DNA of 64,000 bases from the NCBI GenBank assembly GCA_004794655.1, contig SMMW01000089.1, forward strand, positions 40,001 through 104,000, given 5' to 3'. The position numbers and the translations under genes were made by a program. Shown piece by piece: positions 10,132-22,944 of this stretch. Below the pieces are notes generated by a model, which was not told the DNA's origin, searched no databases, and saw only the letters and a program-made list of their open reading frames with translations. Source of the DNA: Marisa cornuarietis (lineage: Eukaryota; Mollusca; Gastropoda; Architaenioglossa; Ampullariidae). Each line of letters starts with the position of its first letter. The first letter of the stretch is position 1.

Positions 10132-12233
10132 CTGTAAACACATATATATATATATATATACACACACACCCAAATCACACATATGCATACGTACAGAAAC
10201 AAACATAAACTGTAATAATATTCAATTAGAAAAGCAAAGTCCCACACATATAGTGTCACTAAAAGAAATGATACAGGATAACTTTCAATTATTATTTATG
10301 TACTGTTTATCATGGCAAAGTCAAACACCACAAATGACAACCAAATAGCAAGAAGTTCTAGTCAACCTCAAGACAACCATATTGGGAACATTTGAAAAAA
10401 ATCACAGGCACCTGAAGCGAACCCTACAGTCAACATTTAGAATACTTCATACCCACATCAAGACAGCCCCACAGTCAACAGTTTTTGATGTCACGGAAAA
10501 GAAATTGAAAATCAGCCTCAATTTCGGTTCTTTTTTATCACAAAAACAAAGCTTCCAGACGTCAGAATTTTTGGGAAGGCTGGAATTTTCTTTCTTCCCC
10601 AATGTAGTCTACATTTTACGGCGCAACACGATTAATTTATACATATGAGATATATTTAATGTCTTCTTAAAAACCAACCTGAATGCTTTGCGATTTTTTG
10701 GCGATATCGATAGATACTAACGATATAAAACTAACCAGTAAATTTCAGCCTCCAAAACCGCGTTTCTTCAAGCGAATTGCTTAATTTTTCTTTAATTTTA
10801 CTGAAACTTAAGATTTTTGAATCGACAACATTGATCTACGTGCACCTTCCACCGTAGGAAGGTCATTCTCACCAGGCTAGGAAGATCTCAACAAGTAAGT
10901 CTGCGGTCTTAGACATCGACTTGATAATCGGCAACCATGGTGGACTGTCTTGGTGTTATATTTTTTCACACTAGGAGCCAATTTCTACCGACAGTTAACA
11001 ATAATCTGCTTGCCACCGTAGACTAACATCTATCGTACCTAACACGAGGTCGTGTGAAGTTGTTCTTCATCGACATGGCTTTCACGGTCGCCATGTACCT
11101 CCGATGTGTTTGAGACTGGGGAACCCTCATGCTCATACATGTACAGTTTTATTTGTGTAGTTTACTCCTGTTCACAAAACAACCGCTACGATAGCACGCT
11201 AAGTGCAGACTTTAGGCGCCCGAATAACCTGAAATGTCGCTCATTCAATCTCTCTCCTTGCTTGGTGTTGATTTGTGTACTATTGTGATGTAGTACATCG
11301 ATTGCAGGTACAAATCGGAAACCTTGTTACCGAAAAAATAATTAACGGATGCGTTTTGGAGGCGAAACCTAGAGGTTAGTTCTAAATTGTCTGAATCTAT
11401 CAAACTATGCAAAAAAAAAAAAAAAACAGCTTTGAAATTAAACAGGAACACCCAATGGCACGTCGAACATTCGCGTCTTACACTAGTGCGGCAAAGTGAA
11501 ATATTTAGTCCACATGTTAAAACAGGACTGGTGTGGCATTGTGCGACTGGCAGAGGTCAACGACCACGATTTGGGGGGACAACAAATGACATGGAACACA
11601 CTCTGTACTACAGTGGGGAGGGTTCCACACAGTATAGCTTATAGCGTGGTCTTCCTAGTACCCAGAGATGGTGTTAATCTGCATGTTAATCGCTATTTTC
11701 ATTGTCATGTAGTCTAACTAGAAAAGAGAAATTTCGGGACAAAAAATACACTTTCTAAAATCTTCACATCAAGCAGCTATAATTTATAATACTTTTAAAA
11801 TATAAGACAATTCATAATTCGCATTCTGTCAAAAACTTATTGACTTAAACAGATGAAAACAAGACTAAGCCTCACCTCAACAATTATTTTAATTAAATAA
11901 CTATTTTGACAAATCTGGTCAAGTCTTCATAATACAGCCCTGAGGAAAATGGTCAGAATCTCCAAAGAACGCAAAAACCACGGCGATTCACTTTTCCTTT
12001 CTGGGCTCTTATCTCTACAACTTTTTTAAGTAAAACCTCTCACTGAAGCTGTTACATCAAAGGAAAAGCACAATAGGACTCATCTACACACACATCTACT
12101 CACTTGCACGCCCACCGAAACATTCACTAATCTAGTGATCAACTCATCCCTTATACAGACAGAATACAGACAGACAGGCAGCCTGCCAGTTTGTCTGCGT
12201 CTCATTCTATCTTACTTTTCAATTGTCACTTAC
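10132..12233 (-). other. Unit A intron between FReD-3 and FReD-4
   Basis: About 2.1 kb, against 1.07 kb in unit C. Both ends align with the unit C intron. The extra sequence (about 10,430-11,720) is specific to A and contains a block inverted relative to C. A (TA)n/(CA)n tract lies next to the acceptor at 10,139-10,170. Confidence 0.65.
11030..11215 (-). repeat. Intron segment inverted relative to unit C
   Basis: The reverse complement of about 11,080-11,210 matches 35,270-35,395 in the equivalent intron of unit C. Shared blocks include 'ctacacaaata.aactgtac', 'gagggttcc.cagtctcaaa' and 'ggtacatggcga'. One unit has an inversion, or the two carry independent insertions of one repeat in opposite orientation. 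Confidence 0.65.
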
Positions 12234-12398
12234 CCGCGTTACCCGAGTAGCCGGACAGAGTAAGTCTGTAGTTTGTCTCAGGACCATCCACCCTGAATGA
12301 TGAGTACTCATCATAGTAATGTTCTCCATTCACCTCGCTAAGGTCTACTCGCAGTCGGGTGGGTCTCCCTTTGGTCAGTCTGTGAAGCCTTGACAAGC
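12234..12398 (-). CDS. Unit A exon FReD-3
   Basis: A 165-nt exon, phase 1 to phase 1, with acceptor 'tctcag' and donor 'gtaagt'. It encodes 'GLSRLHRLTKGRPTRLRVDL' through '...YRLTLSGYSGNA', the middle beta-strand region of the fibrinogen domain. It has the same length as its counterparts in units B and C. Confidence 0.88.
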
Positions 12399-12536
12399 CT
12401 GAGATAAGACATGGTAATTATCTCACGTTCAGAGATAAATCAGGCAGTGGAATATTTTTATTAATTTTGCTCAAAAATTCTTAGAAATCACAGAATTATT
12501 GCTTGTCAATACTTCTAACCGGCCATTTTGCTACCG

Positions 12537-13944
12537 GACCCAGATAGCATTTAAACACTTCATAAATGTTTTATAAATGTTTTCACAAAATGTTTGATTG
12601 ATGTTTGCAGAAAATGTTTTTGAAATTTTTTTCTTGTACAATATGTAAAAAATGCTTTATTAACATTTACATTCAAACTATTTTTAATCTTATTTTCTAC
12701 CTTTACAACTGTTTTATAAACATTTTCCTGTAAAACATTTAATAGTTGTGTCAAATCCTCGGGAAGCGTGACTCTCTCTCTCTCTCTTCCAATTGACATG
12801 CATGGGCCAGACAAATACAGGTTCTTTCGCACAAATAAATTTTATCTACAGATTTAAAAAAAATTCCTTCTCTCCTCAATCCCTTCTCATTTTCCCTGAT
12901 TCTCTCACGTCACACATCTTTTTAACATCATCCATACGCATTCACGCTGTTTCATACAGAGGAAGACAGAGAATATCCATTCAGAAAATATCCAAGATAA
13001 GATCTGTTCTCTAACCCGCTCGCAAAAGCGGGGACAAGCCAGGGTAACTACTACACTATAGTAGCATCTGGCATTCGGATGCGGCAACATAAAGTGACTT
13101 TTAATTTAGAATGGCGCCATCTTTTCAAGGACTCTCTTGATATTCTGACTGTTGTTGTTATCTTTAACATTTTACCAAATTTCTAAAAAGGTTCACAAAG
13201 AAAATGGTGACAAAAATCTTGTTTGAAACAAAAATTATCTTCTCCGAGCGTTTGCAAGGGAAACAATCCAACGTTGCGTCAATACGAAGTGCATGGTGTG
13301 TTTTAGGATGACTGATTTTACAACAGTTTTCAAATCTACAAATCTATAGTACCAAAAAAACATATATTTTATTAGAATACACATTAGAGTTTGAATATTA
13401 CTTAATAGTAAGCGTCTATATTCTGTTCTATAGCTTACATCCATTGTGGTTTCTCTCATTCAACAATCCCTTACTACGTCATAAATTCTACGTCATACTC
13501 ACTACATCATAATCCTTCGTCATACATCTTAAGAAGTTTTCGTCAAATGTTTACATAACATCTATTTAATATTTTGATTAAATGTTATGTTTCCTACTAT
13601 TTTAAAATGTTTGCAAAATGTTTCAGTTTTAAATGTTTATTCGGTAAATGTTTCTAAAATGTTTTATATCAAACTTTTATATTATTACAATAATGTTAGC
13701 GTTTTCCATTCGCGACCCGGAGGTGAACTCACCCTCGTAGCGCGGTCCACTAAAAAACATTTTTATAAAACATTTTAAAAAGGTAGAAAATAATTTAAAA
13801 AATAGTTTGAATGTAAACATTACTAAAACACTTTTTAGATGGGCAAGTAAAACATTTCCGAAAACATTTTCTGCAAACATTATTCAAACATTTCGTGAGA
13901 ACATTTATAAAAGATTTATAAAATGTTTCAATGCTATCTGGGTC
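12537..13944. mobile_element. 1.4-kb non-autonomous DNA element with ~205-bp terminal inverted repeats
   Basis: The left end 'gacccagatagcat' and the right end, read in reverse complement, match over roughly 205 bp with mismatches (12,537-12,745 against 13,735-13,944). The termini are packed with 'aaaatgtttataaa'-type motifs. No transposase is seen inside, so it is probably a MITE-like or internally deleted element. There is no clear target-site duplication. The left flank matches the intron of units B and C near 25,320 and 36,260. The right flank matches unit B near 26,950. About 1.6 kb of host DNA with the second FReD exon is therefore missing at the insertion. Confidence 0.82.
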
Positions 13945-13996
13945 ATACACAATGACTACCTGACTTATACACACTGACAAACAGAACCACATGTAC

Positions 13997-14121
13997 CAGC
14001 CAGCCGCTGTCACCAGAGTCCATGTCACACCAGACTGTCAGGGTTTCCTTGCTGTCTGTCAGTTTAATGGGGTAGACACCAGTCTTGCCTCCTGTCCTCT
14101 GCCAGTCTTGACATGAGTTTC
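13997..14121 (-). CDS. Unit A exon FReD-1 (N-terminal fibrinogen subdomain)
   Basis: A 125-nt exon, phase 1 to phase 0, with acceptor '...aaaag' and donor 'gtacat'. It encodes 'NSCQDWQRTGGKTGVYPIKL' to 'VWCDMDSGDSGWL', the opening of a fibrinogen domain with both of its first Cys residues. The following FReD-2 exon is missing in this unit. Confidence 0.88.
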
Positions 14122-16003
<1,882 letters not shown>

Positions 16004-16261
16004 CAAGCTGACATGAAGACTGATTCTGAGCGAAAAGGAAGCCGGCTGCACACTGACACCTTCCCATGAGACATCGGCCGTTTATACCTGAACACTGGCT
16101 GTCACTGCTGCAGGTGGTGTTGTATGTGTCGTCAAGTTGTGAGTACACGTTGCTCCGACACAATCTTTGGTAATGAGTCCAGTTTGGTCTGGACTTGGGA
16201 CGCCAGTGCAATAGCGCTGTCATGGCCGTGACATTATGGAGCTGACACCACCCATCATAGG
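16004..16261 (-). CDS. Unit A exon EB2 (Cys-rich module 2)
   Basis: A 258-nt exon, phase 1 to phase 1, with acceptor 'gttgcag' and donor 'gtgaga'. It encodes 'AYDGWCQLHNVTAM...NWTHYQRLC' and then a Cys-rich EB/EGF-like tail 'CSGINGRCLMGRCQCAAGF'. The unit C counterpart is also exactly 258 nt and keeps the 'WTHYQR.C' and 'GRC.C' signatures. Confidence 0.85.
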
Positions 16262-16329
16262 CTGCAACAGGCAAAACATCTTACTGTTTATAAATATCAG
16301 GTATCATAGTTATTTGCTGTATTGTTTGA

Positions 16330-16800
16330 TTAAGCTTAAATTTTATAAGGACTAGTGTGGAAGAACGAGAGAGCGTGAATGACGTCAGCTGTTCGGAAGA
16401 CGTGTATGAATGATGTAAAAGTGAAGAAAATGACGTAAGGGAGAGCGCAAGCGGGGGGGGGGGATGAATAGTCAGTTAGGAGTAGGAAGAGCTTTAGGAA
16501 GAGAACCAGAGCGTAGGGTAGGGATTTAGGAAGAAGAATTAGTGGAGTAGGGCCAGTAGGAATTAGTAGAGTGAATTTAATGAGTAGGGCTTTAGGCATT
16601 CGTTTAGACATACAGACCAGGAAAGACTCAAATGGTAGGAATTTTCTTATTTTAAAATAATCTAGGTGTACGAATCGGTTAATAACGGATTTTTCATTTG
16701 TGTATTTTCCTTGTTCTTTTCTTTTTATTTATATTTAATAAAGCAGAGAGATTCGTTAGACAAGTCATTCTTTTCTTTTAATTAGTGTGAAAGAACACGT
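16330..16800. other. Unassigned intron block, possible degenerate LTR
   Basis: G-rich sequence with an 'aataaa' near 16,737. It is bounded by imperfect direct copies of 'tagtgtggaagaacg' near 16,352 and 16,784. It shares a 'gtgaatgacgt' motif with the solo LTR at 54.0 kb. The evidence is too thin to call it an LTR. Confidence 0.3.
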
Positions 16801-17018
16801 ATTTGTCAGGCTCCGTGTATGTGTTGAAAGGCTTGAGTGACTGATACACTGCGCGGTGGTCGTGACAATATACGTTATGTCTTGTAAAATGCTGCTGTGT
16901 ATAATTAATATATCAGATGAGCAGAGACTGTCTGCTGCTGCTGCTGCTACTTCTGCTGATGCTCGCAAAAATCGCAAGGAGTATGCAAGGCAACGCAGGC
17001 CATTCTTTTAGTACTGAC

Positions 17019-17174
17019 CTCGAAAATCAAGGGTGAGACAACCACTGGTCTGGATACACCGCTCCATGCACTTCTGCACTGAGGACTCGGAGCTTAATCC
17101 GAAGTTGTTAAGTCCTCTGATGTTGCTGTCGGGATAAGTGATGAAGGTTTTTTGAAGGTCCCCTAAACTGCATG
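17019..17174 (-). CDS. Unit A exon PAN/apple-like module
   Basis: A 156-nt exon, phase 1 to phase 1, with acceptor 'ttttcag' and donor 'gtcagt'. It encodes 'CSLGDLQKTFITYPDSNIRG' followed by 'CMERCIQTSGCLTLDFR'. The C-x3-C-x5-C-x3-[DN]-F spacing is that of PAN/apple domains, which bind protein or carbohydrate in extracellular proteins. The unit C exon has the same Cys pattern. Confidence 0.82.
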
Positions 17175-17380
17175 CTGAAAAGGTGATACCCCACTTTTGT
17201 CATTTGTCACCATGTACAGATGTTATCATGTCATCATATAGCAATATTATCATGTCATTTCTTGCAAACATGCAGGAGCAATAGTCAATTCCTTGTGCAA
17301 CTGAGAAAAGAGGATAACACGGTGACATAAGCAAGTTTGTTTGCAAAAAGCTTCTAATAGTCCGTAGAACGTTTACTTAC

Positions 17381-17517
17381 CTGAAAGACAGGAACCGTCA
17401 CTTGTGGTGAACAACCCGGGACGACAAATACACGAACCGTCAAAACACTCAGTTGTCTGCTCCTGACAGTTCTCGTCAGTGACACAGACTTTAGATAACG
17501 AATTTGGCGACTCTGAG
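17381..17517 (-). CDS. Unit A exon EB1 (Cys-rich module 1)
   Basis: A 137-nt exon, phase 2 to phase 1, with acceptor 'ctaacag' and donor 'gtaagt'. It encodes 'VCVTDENCQEQTTECFDGSC' then 'ICRPGLFTTSDGSC', an EB/EGF-like disulfide module matching the unit C exon at 39,599-39,765. Confidence 0.82.
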
Positions 17518-18002
17518 CTGTTAGCACATTAATATTATATTAAAACACACGTGACAAGTGTTTGTTTACAGAAAATAATGTTACGTACACAATTAAGAGA
17601 GGACATTTCATTTATACGACTTACATATTTAATGTAGACGATTTACGAAATAATTTTTGCCTTTAAGTACACAGAAAATTACTAAATAAACTCGCTTTTG
17701 AAAAAAATACGTTTAATTAATATAACTGTTGCGATAGGATACAATAACAAATCTACTCTAGCGAGGGTTTCCTTTAAAGCTCATTTTTTTTACTATAACA
17801 CTAATAATCATTTAACAAGTGTGATATGAAACAAGAAATAAATTCACAGCGTTTTAGTTGTAAACTACATTTACAAAAAAAAGAAACGCACTGCATCCTT
17901 TTCTATGCCACAAGTTTATGAGTGACAGCTTGCTAGCTATAAAGTGAATATGTCATAACAATAAACTACAACAGGTTCATAAAGGGCGATGGCAGTCGTG
18001 TG

Positions 18003-18413
18003 CTAAAGTCACTGGTAACATAACTAACACAATCACTAGTAACATAACTAATACAATCACTAGTAACGTAACTAACACAATCACTGGTAACATAACTAAC
18101 ACAATCACTGGTAACATAACTAACACAATCACTAGTAACATAACTAACACAATCACTAGTAACGTAACTAACATAATCACTGGTAAAATAACTAACACAA
18201 TCACTAGTAACATATCTAACACAATCACTGGTAACATAACTAACACAATCACTAGTAACGTAACTAACATAATCACTGGTAAAATAACTAACACAATCAC
18301 TAGTAACATATCTAACACAATCACTGGTAACATAACTAACACAATCACTAGTAACATAACTAACACAATCACTAGTAACATAACTAACATAAAATCACCA
18401 GTAACATAACTAA
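18003..18413. repeat. 24-bp minisatellite, about 17 units, in intron 1 of unit A
   Basis: The unit is built on 'aatcactagtaacataac' plus 'taacac'. A four-unit (96-bp) higher-order block, marked by 'aacgtaactaacataatc' and 'ggtaaaataac', is present twice in succession. On the minus strand it reads as an 8-residue Leu/Val repeat, which I treat as an artefact. Confidence 0.93.
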
Positions 18414-18423
18414 CGGGTCCTAC

Positions 18424-18488
18424 CTGCCCGTGTCCTCAGCCTTCAGACAAGAGGAAACACACAGAAGGAGTAGCAAGGATAAAAATAT
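18424..18488 (-). CDS. Unit A signal-peptide exon with lost start codon
   Basis: It aligns base for base with unit C exon 1 (both 65 nt, ending in phase 2). It encodes the hydrophobic run 'FLSLLLLLCVSSCL' ending '...KAEDTG'. The first codon is ATA where unit C has ATG. No in-frame upstream ATG was found before the sequence stops resembling coding DNA. The donor 'gtagga' is acceptable. Confidence 0.65.
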
Positions 18489-18499
18489 TTCTGTCCACT

Positions 18500-18850
18500 T
18501 GAAAACACATGTAATCACAGATAATATATACAAGTATATAAACACGTTATAAACAAAGTACTAATAAATTATCAGTCTAGTACACCCATCCCTTCCAGAA
18601 GCAGTTATCAATTGTAGTGTTCGATGGTTTTTTTATGTTGAACTTTATTGGTGAGGGTTGAGCAAGAGGACGGCCTTACCGCTGTCTCCTCAAACCATCT
18701 CGTCATCTCTTTTCTTCTTCATCCCTTCCTTGACAAACGACTAAAGACTTGTAACTCAAAGTGCAAGACAAAAAAGGTTTGTTTAAAAGGCTTGCGATGA
18801 GATGATGAATAACAAGCTGACAGTACTGGATGTTAGTGTATAATATGTTC

Positions 18851-18895
<45 letters not shown>

Positions 18896-21425
18896 CAACA
18901 ACATTTTTAGCAGAAACTTGTTGAAAGCAATGTTCCTAAATGAACCCATAGATGCATTTCAATTTTGTAGAAACTCTAGATAGCAAGTTACACCTTGCAC
19001 TTCAACATGCCATTTTTATACTTATGTTTACATGGCAAGAACAGGTTTCTCACCTGACATTGACACTTGCAGTGCAGAGACGTGAGCAGAACTCAGAGCT
19101 TGAGCAGTGGAAGATGGCGGGAACAATTATATAGTCTGCTTCTGAAAGCCAACCGAATCATTAATCAGGATCAAGATTAAGAGAAGAGAAATCTACAGTA
19201 GGCTTAGCTCTGGTAGATGACAGATGATCGCTTCCTGAGCCTCACATTGATCTTTGTCTTAAGACTTAAGGTGTGAGACGTATGGCCAAGGTGTGCACCA
19301 CATAGTGGCTGTAAATATCAGTCCACTTGTCCTTGAATTCGATATGCACTTTAATAACAGTAATCATTAATAAGAGAAGTTAAATAGGAAGACTTAGCTA
19401 TCACCCTTTAGTATAGATATATAAAGTGGTAAATTGTATAATTATGCAGATTATGTTATCTGATAGATTATTTAGTCATTTGGAATATGTAATATGGTAG
19501 ACTGTGTAGTTAAGTAGAGAAAGTAAAGTGGTAGGTTGAATAGGTATTTGCATAATAATATGTGGTAGACTGTATAGCTATTTAACTTCAGTAATGATAC
19601 ATTGTATACTTCTTAAAATTATTTTGTGATAAATTGTATAGTTATTTAGCTTCTGTAATGATAAAATGTACAGTTATTTATATTATCTAATACAGTATGG
19701 AGTAAATACGTACGATGTGACCTTCGTCTCTCATCATTGTTGTAATATGTGTTCCAACTTAAACAGCTTAGTCATTCAGGTTTTAAATTCAAATTGCTGA
19801 AAAAAACTAAAAGAACGCAGTTTTGTTCTTAAAATTATTTGAACGCGAGTTTGTGACTTTGTTAAGAAAACGAACTTTCCGAATAAAAGTTTCGTTGCTC
19901 GCTGTGTTCACTCTCAATAGTCAAATTAAAGGGAGCGAAGTGGAAGGGTGTTATTCCCAACGATCTCTCTAACAGGTGCACAGATATGAACAGGATGATT
20001 TACATAAGACATTATAAAGATTTACCTATACTTTCAATGCTGCAAAAACAGTCAGCGATTCTATGGCTCAAGCCAGTTGCCGTATGTTCTATAGAAGAAT
20101 GGAGCAGCGGTAGATTTTGTTTTTTCATCAGTAATTGATATCTTGACTGACATCACCTACCGACCTACACACTCACTCCAAACCTTTCCCCTACCTCACT
20201 ACAACCAGTCACTACCTAGCTAGCACATGATGGACGGGTGGTCAATCTGACTCCTTACGACACATCGCCATCACCCGCCTCTCCCCCCTCCCCACCTGTA
20301 GCACAGCATGATCTAGCCCCTGGGAATCACTTTTCGCAGCTCACCAGTTTTGGGTACGTAGGTTATGGTATAATGGATAATGAACTGACTTACAATACTT
20401 ACAAGTCATCATCGAGTGATAGTTATTTTCCTTCACACTGTCATTACTATCAATAGCAGTCTCACTCCACGGGGCGATAACTCGATTCTTTCTCTAAAAA
20501 TTTCCTACTGATGCAGATGGTAAAAAGTTTTTTTCCTGCAGATTTAGAAGCCACACCCCTGACCCTACTGCACTAGAGTCTATTTGCAGTACGTGGAAAG
20601 GCAGTAAGAAGTCTGTTAGTCAGGATGGGATGGATGGATAGAAGTGATTGAATTCTCTCTACTGCTGTTCTACACTGGGGGTCCAATAGATGTTTCTAAG
20701 ACTGCCCCATTGATAGAATCTTATATGGGAACAATAAAGGCAGAGAAGATTTATATAAATTATTCCGTAATAACTAATAACTGAATTAGCTTGTTTCTTT
20801 TACAATGATTTTGGGTGAGGATTTTGTTCAATGTCAAATCCCGTGATTCAGCAAGCGATATTCAACAAAGAAGCACACTATGTTGGTATTTTCAACTTGT
20901 AGGACTGATGAAGATTAGGGTGATTATAAAGGCTAAATTACTCCAAGGTTGAGCATGGCATGTTCTTTTTCTATCTTTTACTAGAGTGAGAAGGGTACTG
21001 GGTATGGCTTTTGTCGACGGGAATGAGTGGTGAATATTTTCTAGTAAATTCTATTAAACTTTTGTCAGGCGAGTTGTCTTTGGGAGCAGAAAGAGGTTGA
21101 ATTTGTTGGTCAGGAATAAGAGATGAAGGAAAAGGACCTCATGGAACTGGACGGGTGAAGAAGCACTAGAATTGAAGTCAGAAAAAAAGGGGTAGACATG
21201 AGAGGGGTAAGATAGGAAAGGGGCAATACAGGAGAGGGGTTTCACCTACGATCTGTGTAAGATGCACTTGAGGCACCTCCTGTCGCCAGTATACAGCTTC
21301 AGCAGGTTAGTGTGATACGTTTTTATTGATAATTTATTAATGTCCTATTGTTTCCTTAATGTTTTAATAATGCGATACGTGTTTTTTGCTTAGTGTGATA
21401 CGTTTTTTCTCGATGTTTTATTCCC
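18500..21425. other. Intergenic region between units A and B, nothing coding recognised
   Basis: It contains an (AAT)n/(AAC)n tract at 18,853-18,903 and otherwise AT-rich sequence. No exon of the FReD family and no RT motif was seen. Confidence 0.5.
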
Positions 21426-21429
21426 GACA

Positions 21430-21880
21430 GGTACTCAAGCCTCAGCTCTTCTCGATGGTGTAGGGGCCTTTCCACTGCATCAACAATTCACTCACCTTGG
21501 TAGGACTTAGCACCAACACTTGATTGCCTTCATACACGTGTCGCTCATAATACTTTTTGATAGTTTTAGAGGTTTTTTCTGAGTTTTGAGCGGCCTGTTG
21601 CAGGGAGTCCTTTAGAATATCTTTTAGATCAATGATATACTGAAAGGGTTTCTCCCCTGGTTTGTACTGATGTTCATTCTTCTATCTTCAACTATAAGCT
21701 CCATCGGCCATCTTGCTCTTCGCTTTACAACAGTTCAAGGGCGAGAGCCCCGTGGAAGTGTGCACAGACTCTCTACACGCAGGACTGGACTGTATCTGTG
21801 CCATTGACTTGGGTCTTTGGTGGTTACTCTTCTGAGCATGGTCTTTAAGGTTCCATGAACTTTATCAATACACTTATATG
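21430..21880 (-). mobile_element. Ty3/gypsy integrase C-terminal remnant
   Basis: In shifting minus-strand frames I read 'LKTMLRRVTTKDPSQWHRY', then an 'RARWPMELIVED' segment, and at the end 'QVLVLSPTKVSELLMQWKGP'. These match the end of a metazoan Ty3/gypsy integrase: the post-catalytic helices and the GPY/F-type module. Several stops and frameshifts are present, so the fragment is dead. No LTRs were seen next to it. Confidence 0.7.
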
Positions 21881-22124
21881 TCTGAGTGGGCACGATCATA
21901 AATATTCATAGATAAAATAAGTTACAGGTGAAGTTGGGGTGGGAATAGTCCCTGTACTTTGGGCGTCCGTGGTCTTCCACTGCAGCCGGTTTCCCCCGGG
22001 ATGAGCAACATGACTTGTCCCCACATTCGTCAGCACACCTGGCAGTAAACTATGAAAAAACACAACACCACAGCAACCGTCCATAGCAGATGTTGTGAAA
22101 GTGTTGAGTTCTACAGACAAAAAA

Positions 22125-22440
22125 TTAACACCATGAATGCTAAATTACAGGAACAATTAACTGTGATGAAAGAAAATATGGCGCTTGAGGAAAAGATCTC
22201 TTAGCAGAAATACAAACAAGACGATATAGAGGCAAGAAACAGAGGTAAAAATATAATCTCCTATAATATTCTCTCACCACAGGGGCAAACAGAGACTTGG
22301 GCAGACTGTGAATCTGTTATAGAATCTCTCCTCAAAGATAAACTAAATATGGAGAACAACATAACAATATAGAGAGCCCACCGTCTAACATCCTGTCATT
22401 GTCAACTTTGCTAAGTTCAAAGATACGGAAAAGTTCTCTC
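22125..22440 (+). mobile_element. L1-type ORF1 protein remnant
   Basis: A plus-strand frame with internal stops reads 'DDIEARNRGKNIISYNI' and 'TETWADCESVIESLLKDKL', then 'RAHRLTS'. This fits the RRM/C-terminal part of L1 ORF1p-like (transposase 22) proteins. It is a short, inactive fragment. Confidence 0.6.
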
Positions 22441-22455
22441 TGAGCGCAAAACATT

Positions 22456-22731
22456 TTAGAAAAGTTCACCTCTAGTCTTTATTTTGGTAGACCCAGGGTG
22501 AGAGACTTCCATCAGTTTAGATGACGATGTCGATGTCGATGGCATAGCCTGTCTTTTTGCAGGGCCTGGGTTGCTTTCTATGTCTCTACACCTGAGTAAC
22601 GCACCCTTTATAAACAAGACAGTCACACAGGCTGCATAGTGTCTTCTTCTGAACCGCACACAGTGTACTGAGGTGTGTGAGCACTGCTCGCCGGCACATA
22701 AAACTGTTAAAAGTCCACAAGAAATAGACAC
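22456..22731 (-). mobile_element. LINE ORF fragment with 2A-like 'NPGP' motif
   Basis: A 91-residue open frame contains 'ALLRCRDIESNPGP' (motif at 22,561-22,584), which fits the 2A consensus D-[VI]-E-x-N-P-G-P. Such motifs cause ribosome skipping in some viruses and are also known at the N-terminus of non-LTR retrotransposon ORFs in molluscs and echinoderms. The context here is a Cys-rich leader and a Ser/Thr-rich follow-on, with other LINE fragments close by. A retrotransposon origin is therefore the likeliest reading. No viral gene is seen around it. Confidence 0.6.
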
Positions 22732-22900
22732 ATGTCGCTGAAAAATGGAGATTATGGCTTGCCATGCTGGTTATAACTCGGATATACACACTGTATATTG
22801 CATAATAACTTTAAACTCAAATAATTTGTCAATAACTCCAGAGACATTGTAAGGTTTGGAAGAAATCGTCCGACCTGCTCAGTTGAGAACAGCTCACCCA

Positions 22901-22944
<44 letters not shown>

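Noticed and set aside
16330..16800. Possible LTR within the unit A intron
   Set aside because: Direct repeats at the edges are imperfect, no TG...CA ends with target duplication were found, and similarity to the 54-kb LTR is limited to short motifs.
17977..18390. 137-residue Leu/Val repeat protein on the minus strand
   Set aside because: It is a translation of the 24-bp intron minisatellite and its membrane-like look is compositional.
22456..22731. Viral origin of the 2A-like motif
   Set aside because: No viral structural or polymerase gene is nearby. LINE fragments surround it and 2A-like motifs are known in mollusc non-LTR elements.
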